Shown piece after piece: positions 58,011 to 64,000 of a stretch of 64,000 nt of DNA. The stretch comes from Solanum dulcamara. Taxonomy: Eukaryota; Streptophyta; Magnoliopsida; Solanales; Solanaceae. The position numbers and the translations under genes are program-made. Positions within the stretch are counted from its first letter, which is position 1, and the number at the start of each line of letters is the position of its first letter. Location of the stretch: NCBI RefSeq assembly GCF_947179165.1, contig NC_077242.1:30978097-31042096 (forward strand). The letters run 5' to 3'. The notes beneath the pieces were generated by a model. That model had not been told where the DNA came from. It saw nothing but the letters and a program-made list of their open reading frames with translations, and did not search any database.

Positions 58011-59993
58011 TGTAACACCTCGAAAGTCAGAAAGTTAGACCCAAAGAAAAACTTTCCCAAAATAAGGATTAACTTTAGATTGACAAGTATTCCTACGACT
58101 CGTATAATTTCCTACGAGTCGTAAGGACGAGTCGTAGAGGGAAGCCTTAGGGCTTGTTCCGGACCAAAGTTTAGGAGAGGTAATATGAATCTGTAGGATT
58201 GGTCATAGGCGAGTCACAAAGATGACTCATAGAGAAAGATTAGAGATAGATTTTTTAGAGTTTTGGGAAGCCTACCGGATGAAACGTTTCTACAACTCAT
58301 CGAAGTGTCTTCGAATCATATAACCCAATCATAAAGTTGTCTGAATCAGAATTAAATAAGGGGAATTTTGGTATTTTCCCTATATTCGATCAATATTTGT
58401 AGATATTTTTGGAACTAGATTCAGTTTGTAATTTTTCATAAACACTCCTAAAACCTTTTCATTTCCACATTATTTCCCAAACAAGTTTTAGACTTCTCTC
58501 CGCAAGTTCCTTAAGATTTCATCATCTTCATCAAGCTTTTGTTAGTGTTTCTTCAATATCAAGTCTTCTTTTTCAATTTCAACTTCAATTTCAATCATGG
58601 TATGTGTGGATTCATTCATCGGCCCTTCCAACTATGGAGTCCAAGGTTCTTCTCAAATTATTCTTATGATTTTCAATTTAGAAGCCCTAATTTCAATGGT
58701 TATGCATTGGGTTTTCTTACTTATGATGAATTCTATGATATTTTATTAAGTCACCTACCTAATTGATGTTATTTTCATGAATTGTCTATGGATTGTTAAA
58801 ACTAGTATGATCATGCATTTTTTAATCCAATCTTCCAGTTTTTTTGACAATATATTCAAGTTTTACCCTAATTTCAAGTATGAATCATTATTATGATTTT
58901 AATAATAATCAAATTATGAATTTTATGTAAGTTATGAAAGAAGGTGACTTAGGGACGTATGTTGGTGACCAAGGGACCTCATGATATTAATTATTTAAGT
59001 ATGATATTGTAATGATGAAAGGCTAATACTCACATTGCAAGTATGTTAGGAAAATGAGCTAATGCATGTTAAACGTATGTACAATTTTGCATCATATATA
59101 TTAAGTATGATCACTACATATATATTCTGTGGGATTTGATTTAGATCCAAATGATGACTTGAGGTGGGGGATCGACCTATGGAGTCCTTATATAAAGTCA
59201 CTTGTCTCATAACTAAGTGACACCGTAGGATTGCTCTTTATGGCCTAGCTAGTAGATCCACATATAGCGTATGTACATGACCCACCTAGCGGGGTAGAGT
59301 CTACCTTGGAAACTATATTCCCTATCTTCCGTTGTATGGGGAGACAACGAGATTCCATATCATAGCTCGCATGGTCTTATTGTTGGCTATGGTTCTATCC
59401 CATATATGTATATTTCTTTGTGTTCCTTTATGATTTCAACTATGTCTCCAAATGCTTTGATCATTATGATTTTCTCATGACTTTACTTATCCATTTTATC
59501 ATGTACCTTATTGATCATTGCATCCTATGATTTATATTGCGTGTCATGTCCACATACTTAGTATACTTAAACTTACTAACGCATATTGTTGCCTACATTG
59601 TTCCATAATGTAGGTGTCAAGGATCATATTCCTACACGTAGCTAGTTGAGCTTCCATTTGATGAAATTTTGGTGAGTCATCATCTATCCAGGAATGGTAA
59701 TGAGTTGTGTTCTTTCAAGGACTTTCATTTATTTATGATTGAGCATGAGCTAGGGATATGTCTTTTCCCTCGCCCTTATTGTTTAGTAGAGGCATTTGTT
59801 GGGAAAAAATGAAATAGAGTCTTTATAGTCAACATTACAATCTCTTTTTATGATTCATACTTGGACTCTTTCTTATGCTATGTTCCACTTTATTTTATCT
59901 TATGTATACTTATGATATGTCAAGATGCTTGGTTGGAACCCTTTGGGGTTTTGATCATCGTGTTATGCCTAGGCCCTATGTCGGATCATGACA
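58011..59993 (+). mobile_element. 5' LTR of gypsy element H
   Basis: It starts TGTAACACCTCGAAAG and ends GTCGGATCATGACA, followed by a weak primer site (CTAGATATCAGAGCATAAAG). It is related to LTRs A, B and G, with TACGACTCGTA/TACGAGTCGTA motifs near 58090-58140. Five bases CTTCA precede it, but the other flank is not in the window. Confidence 0.85.
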
Positions 59994-60211
59994 AACTAGA
60001 TATCAGAGCATAAAGTTTATGATGTCCTAGGATATCCAACATGCTGCATCAAGTAGCGTCTTATTCATAGATGTAAAGCATTCCACATCAATGAATAGGA
60101 GGCTATAAGGAGTTTTAAGAAATCCTCACTTCTTTCATGATTTGTATCGTGTGATAGAGTGTGTTCTAATACTTCTTTTCCCTAACGATTGTCCTTTGCG
60201 ATTTTCAAAAA

Positions 60212-60404
60212 ATGCCTCCAAGAGCACCTATGCAAAAAGGAATCAATGCTAATATACCCCAAGCTCGTCTGGTTCATCAAGAGAATGGTCCCCTACATGA
60301 CTAAGTGACTAATGTGGAGTTTCGGACCACTATTACCATGCTAGCCCAAGTTGTGGCCAACCAAGGGGTTGCGGCTCTTCCTAATATTCCTACTCCAACA
60401 TATT
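60212..60404 (+). pseudogene. gag: Start of element H gag
   Basis: The ATG at 60212 opens MPPRAPMQKG, the start seen in related gags. It reads on through NIPQARLVHQENG, one stop, then MLAQVVANQGVAALPNIPTP, the N-terminal region before the capsid core. It breaks at about 60404, where minus-strand integrase sequence begins. Similar sequence restarts at 62116, overlapping this one (QVIANQGNQG), so the downstream gag is probably not its direct continuation. Confidence 0.7.
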
Positions 60405-60499
60405 TCATAATTTTGCATGCATATGATAAGAAAAGTTGAAATGCAAGGATTTCAAGTAATTGAGCAAGGACAACTTAATACCTTAGGTTTGGGTAGAGG

Positions 60500-61759
60500 G
60501 AAAAAGATGAGGCTATTACTTAAACATATCCTCTTCCTCTTTCCATGTAGCACTTTTGATTTGTTGATTCCTCCAAAGGACTTTAACAGATGCAACTTCT
60601 TTGTTCCTCAATCTCTTAACTTGTCGGCCCAAATTTTCAATCAAAACTTCTTCATAGGTCAAGTTTCTTCAACATTCACTAGTCTTAAAGGAACAATGGA
60701 ACTAGGATCACCCACACATTTTTTCAACATAGACACGTGAAACACCAGATGAACCATGGCCATTTCCAATTGTAATTCCAACTCATATGCAACCTTACCA
60801 ACACGTCTCACTATTCTATAAGGCCCTACATATCTAGGGCTCAATTTCCCTTTCTTACCAAATCGAACCACACCTTTCATGGGTGAAACCTTTAAATACA
60901 CCCAATCGTCCACATTAAACTAGAGATCCCTTCTTCTAGTGTCAGAATAGGACTTTTGATGACTTTGAGCCTTCTTCAACCTTTCTCTAATGATCTTCAC
61001 CTTCTCTAAAGTATCAAGTACCAAATCGGGGCCCAACAAGGTCATCTTGCCTACTTCGAACCAACCAACTGGTGATCTACATCGTCTCCCATACAAAGCC
61101 TCAAACGGCGCCATCTCAATACTTGAGTGTTAACTATTATTATAGGAAAACTCGATGAGAGGTAGATGATCATCCCAATTCCCTTTAAACTCCAACACAC
61201 AAGCCCTTAACATATCCTCTAGTGTTTGAATCGTCCTTTCGGCTTCCTCATCCGTTTGAGGATAGAATGTTGTGCTCAACTTTACCTTAGTACCGAGGCC
61301 TTTTTGAAATGATCTCCAGAAGTGAGAAGTGAATTGGGTACCACGATCCGAAATAATGGATAACGGCACACCATGCAACCTCACCAACTCCTGAATATAC
61401 AACTTGGCATAGTCTTCAGTACTATAGGAAGTTTTAATCGGTAGGAAGTGAGCTGACTTAGTCATTCTATCAATAATTAACCAAATCGAGTCATGAAGCT
61501 TCCGGGTATGAGGCAAACCCACTACAAAATCCATATTCACATCTTCCCACTTCCAAGTAGGGATTTCAATGTCTTAGGCTAGGCCACTCGGCCTTTGATG
61601 TTCGGTCTTCACTTGTTGGCAATTTGTACATTCGGACACAAACCTTGCTATGTCTTTCTTCATGCCACCCCACCAATACAACTCCTTTAAGTCTCGGTAC
61701 ATTTTCGTTGAACCAGGATGAATGGAGTATCTAGAATTATGAGCTTCCATAAAGATCAA
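60500..61759 (-). pseudogene. int: Integrase of the 60405-62113 fragment, near complete
   Basis: From 61759 leftward: zinc finger [20 protein letters not shown]...[12 protein letters not shown] with all H2C2 ligands present; catalytic core at 61130-61540 with NMDFVVGLPHTRK (first D), IISDRGTQFTSHFW (second D) and the downstream ERTIQTLEDML; MAPFEALYGRRCRSP at 60920-61114; and GPY/F-type MKGVVRFGKKGKLSPRYVGPY at 60659-60913 leading to a chromodomain-like tail by 60510. Only a few stops or frameshifts (near 61570, 61130, 60917 and 60659) break it. This is the least decayed integrase in the window. It would join element cDNA to chromosomal DNA. Confidence 0.85.
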
Positions 61760-62113
61760 ACTCCTTAGGCCATCAACATCTGGAACACATATCCGACCTT
61801 GGTATTATAGAACCCCATCTCCCCCTTGGGAAAAGACCTCTATCTTTTTTTCCTTTACCAACTTCTTTAACTCAATAAACTTTGGGTCAAGATCTTGCTT
61901 TGTTTTAACATCTACCACCAAAGAGGATTCAGACCTATTTTGAACAACCATACCCCCATCATTAGTACTACCCAACTTCACCCCTAATCTAGCCAATCAG
62001 TGAACATCTTTCACCAACTCCCTCTTTCTTTTATCCACACGGGCCACACTCCCCATAGACACTCTACTAAGTGCATCAGCAACCACATTGGCTTTACCCG
62101 GATGATAGTGCAC
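61760..62113 (-). pseudogene. pol: RNase H tail and linker of the same fragment
   Basis: On the minus strand it begins YHPGKANVVADALSR near 62105 (final catalytic ADALS intact), then MGSVARVDKRKREL, a stop near 62000, and the open stretch 61805-61996 (LARLGVKLGSTNDGG, QNRSESSLVVDVK). The same arrangement as 10922-11461 in A2, with better preservation. It stops abruptly at the junction near 62113. Confidence 0.8.
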
Positions 62114-63110
62114 TCAAGTCATAGCCAACCAAGGGAATCAAGGTGTTCCTCCTCCCCAAATGTAAAATCCAGCCTCTAAGATTCGAGATTTCCAAAGGAT
62201 GAATCCGCTCGAGTTTGATAGTTCTAAACTAGATGAGGCCCATAGAGTTTATTGATGAGGTGTACCGAATTGTGGCTATCATGGGTGTTCCACTGCATGA
62301 AAAGGCCAAGCTAGTAGCCTATTAACTCAAAGGTATGGCTGAGTGTGGTATGAACAATGAGTTGTTGAGAAGGATGAATAAATGAGGCCGATAGGATGGG
62401 AAGAGTTCAAAGGTGTCTTCCTAGACCGCTTCTTCCTATTGGAGCTAAAGGAGCCCAAAATCTAAGAGTTCATCAACCTCCATCAAGGGAGTATGATCAT
62501 GAGGGAGTATACTCTTAAATTCACTAAGTTGTCAAAGTATGATCCCTTTATGGTCTCTGACTCAAGAGCTAGGATGAGCAAGTTTATATTTGGTGTCTAA
62601 AGCTTGGTGTTCAAGGAGTGCAAAACAACTATGTTGGTCAATGAGATGGACATCTCTCGGTTAATGACTTATGCAAAACAAATTGAAAAAAAGAAGTAGA
62701 GAGAGAGATCGAGGGGGTTCAAAAAGGCTAGAGTGGATGGTGGAGGGTTTAACTCTCAAAGATCCGGTTATGGTAACAATGACAATGGCCAAGGTGGGCA
62801 ACGGTTTGTGGGACAAGACTCCACCAATACTCCTCCTCCAAGGTTCAACAAGGACAAGGGTGCTAAACCAATGGTTCTAAGAGAGAATGTTACTACTCAA
62901 ACTTTCCCCTCTTGCAAAAAGTGTGGAAGGACTCACAAAGGGGAATGCTTAGATGGCTCCAATGCATGCTTTAAGTGTGGGAAGCTGGGCCACCATGCTA
63001 AGGATTATAGAGATGGTGGTGTTAGGCTTCAAGGCCAAATTGATCATGGTCAACAAGTCCAACGAGGTGTCCAACGCACCAACCACTTTTACGCCTTACA
63101 TCGGAGATGA
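62114..63110 (+). pseudogene. gag: Gag of the last plus-strand gypsy element
   Basis: It begins without a start codon at QVIANQGNQGVPPP, then KIRDFQRMNPLEFD and fragments of the capsid core with several frameshifts (62170-62700). The open stretch 62733-63110 holds the Gly-rich tail (GGGFNSQRSGYGNNDNGQGG) and two knuckles, CKKCGRTHKGEC (intact) and CFKCGKLGHHAKDY (last cysteine to tyrosine). It is close to the gag of G. It may belong to element H after rearrangement or to a separate copy. Confidence 0.8.
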
Positions 63111-63490
63111 GAGGTTGAGGACGCACCTAATATCATTACTGGTATGTTAAAGGTCTTTGCTTTTGATATGTATGCACTATTAGATCCAGGTGAAAATTTA
63201 TCATTTGTTACTCCATTCTTTGCTAATAGGTTTGATGTGTTAGTCAAAATATTATTAGAGCCCTATTTGGTGTCTAACCCTGTTGGTGAGTCGGTTATTG
63301 CTAGGAAGGTCTATAAGGGTTGTCTCTTGTCTATCTTGCATAAAGTTATTCCTTGTGATATAATTAAGCTTGACAAGGTAGATTTTGATGTCATTCTTGG
63401 GATGTATTGGTTACATGAATCTTATGCTTCCATAGATTGTAGGACTCATCGAGTCAAGTTCCAATTTCCAAATAAGTCTGTCATTGAATA
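63111..63490 (+). pseudogene. pro: Protease of the last gypsy element
   Basis: The open stretch 63144-63491 reads FAFDMYALLDPGENLSFVTP, with active-site DPG kept and the next residue changed (usual DxGA/S, here G-E), then NPVGESVIARKVYKGCLLSI and [20 protein letters not shown] stop follows at 63489. Domain order and wording match the protease of G closely. Confidence 0.8.
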
Positions 63491-64000
63491 GGAGGGTCGT
63501 GATTAGGTGGTGAAGGGTAAGTTTATTTCTTATCTTAAGGCCCAAAAAATAATTTTTAAGGGTTGTATTTACCAAATTGTGAGGGTTAGGGATGTCGACT
63601 CCGAAAGTCTCCCTCTTGAGTCGGTTCTCATAATAAATGAGTTCCCTGATGTCTTTTCCGATGACCTTCCCAGTGTCTCTCCTAAAAGGAAAGTTGATTT
63701 TGGTATGGATCTTCTCCCTGATACCCAACCTATCTCTATTTCTCCTTACTAGATGGCCTCAACAAAATTAAAAGAGCTGAAGGAACAATTAAAGGACTTG
63801 TTAGAAAATGGGTTCATAAGACCAAGTATTTTACCATGGGGTGCTCCCGTGTTATTTGTGAGAAAGAAGGATGGGTCGCTTCAAATGTGCATAGACTATC
63901 AGCAATTAAATAAGATGACCATTAAGAATAATTACCCACTCCCTAGAATAGATGACTTATTTGATCAATTGCAAGAGGCAATTCACTTCTTCAAGATCAA
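63491..64000 (+). pseudogene. pol: Reverse transcriptase start, runs off window
   Basis: The linker (KGCIYQIVRVRD) and EFPDVFSDDLPSVSPKRKVDF are open to a stop near 63750. The next frame gives [61 protein letters not shown] and the beginning of FFKI at the window edge. The catalytic strand is beyond 64000, so its state is unknown. Confidence 0.85.

Larger units (their letters stand above)
60405..62113 (-). mobile_element. Fragment of minus-strand gypsy pol without LTRs
   Basis: It runs from the stretch between purine tract and integrase (CATGCATATGAT, compare CATGCATACATATG near 9741) to the RNase H tail. It contains no LTR, primer site or other domain, and no target duplication is visible. 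It lies between two plus-strand gag pieces, so it is a rearranged fragment rather than a clean insertion. Confidence 0.75.

Overview
The window looks like repeat-packed heterochromatin of a flowering plant, most likely a nightshade (Solanum/Capsicum type). The evidence is LTRs that open or close with TGTCACGACC / GGTCGTGACA-type ends, 2-3.5 kb LTRs on Ty3/gypsy elements with chromodomain-type integrases, a Ty1/copia element primed by a TGGTATCAGAG-type site, and a plant L1-type LINE whose reverse transcriptase carries a C-terminal RNase H. I found no host protein gene, tRNA or rRNA. Nearly every long open frame is a decayed gag, protease, reverse transcriptase, RNase H or integrase, so the coding entries are called pseudogenes. 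The organism and lineage names are inferences from sequence style; no search was run.

Left and centre (1-46395) form one nest. A copia element runs from its truncated 5' LTR (562-943), through gag and a collapsed pol (1001-2740), to a 3' LTR that begins at 4163 and ends at 46395. That 3' LTR was split by gypsy family A. What is seen now is a complete A LTR (4308-8660, itself holding LTR B, 4498-6653), a piece of copia LTR (8661-9103), and then a minus-strand A element ('A2', 9104-45517). A2 was split inside its reverse transcriptase by gypsy element C (12297-41139, target duplication GAATA). C was split inside its integrase by element D (15790-26162, ATGGT/ATAGT), inside its 5' LTR by solo LTR J (36158-39701, ATAAA), and was invaded by a LINE (about 30086-35920) that removed part of C.

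The right part (46396-64000) is a second nest. It holds remnants of gypsy E (46396-48516, minus), then F (48517-52995, minus), cut by G (52996-58010, plus), cut by H (58011-60404, plus). A fragment of minus-strand integrase/RNase H (60405-62113) follows, then a plus-strand gag-pol that runs off the window end.

The elements follow the usual order: LTR promoter, primer site, gag, protease, reverse transcriptase, RNase H, integrase, purine tract, LTR. Almost all key catalytic sites I could read are altered or interrupted. The best preserved are the LINE open frame (four in-frame stops, no frameshift seen) and the C reverse transcriptase. The most unusual points are the nesting order fixed by target duplications, an apparent tandem duplication followed by solo-LTR formation around 4308-9570, a 3.2 kb LINE tail containing a 505 bp tandem duplication, and conserved dyads and repeat arrays inside the long LTRs. 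I saw no clear new enzymatic or defence system.
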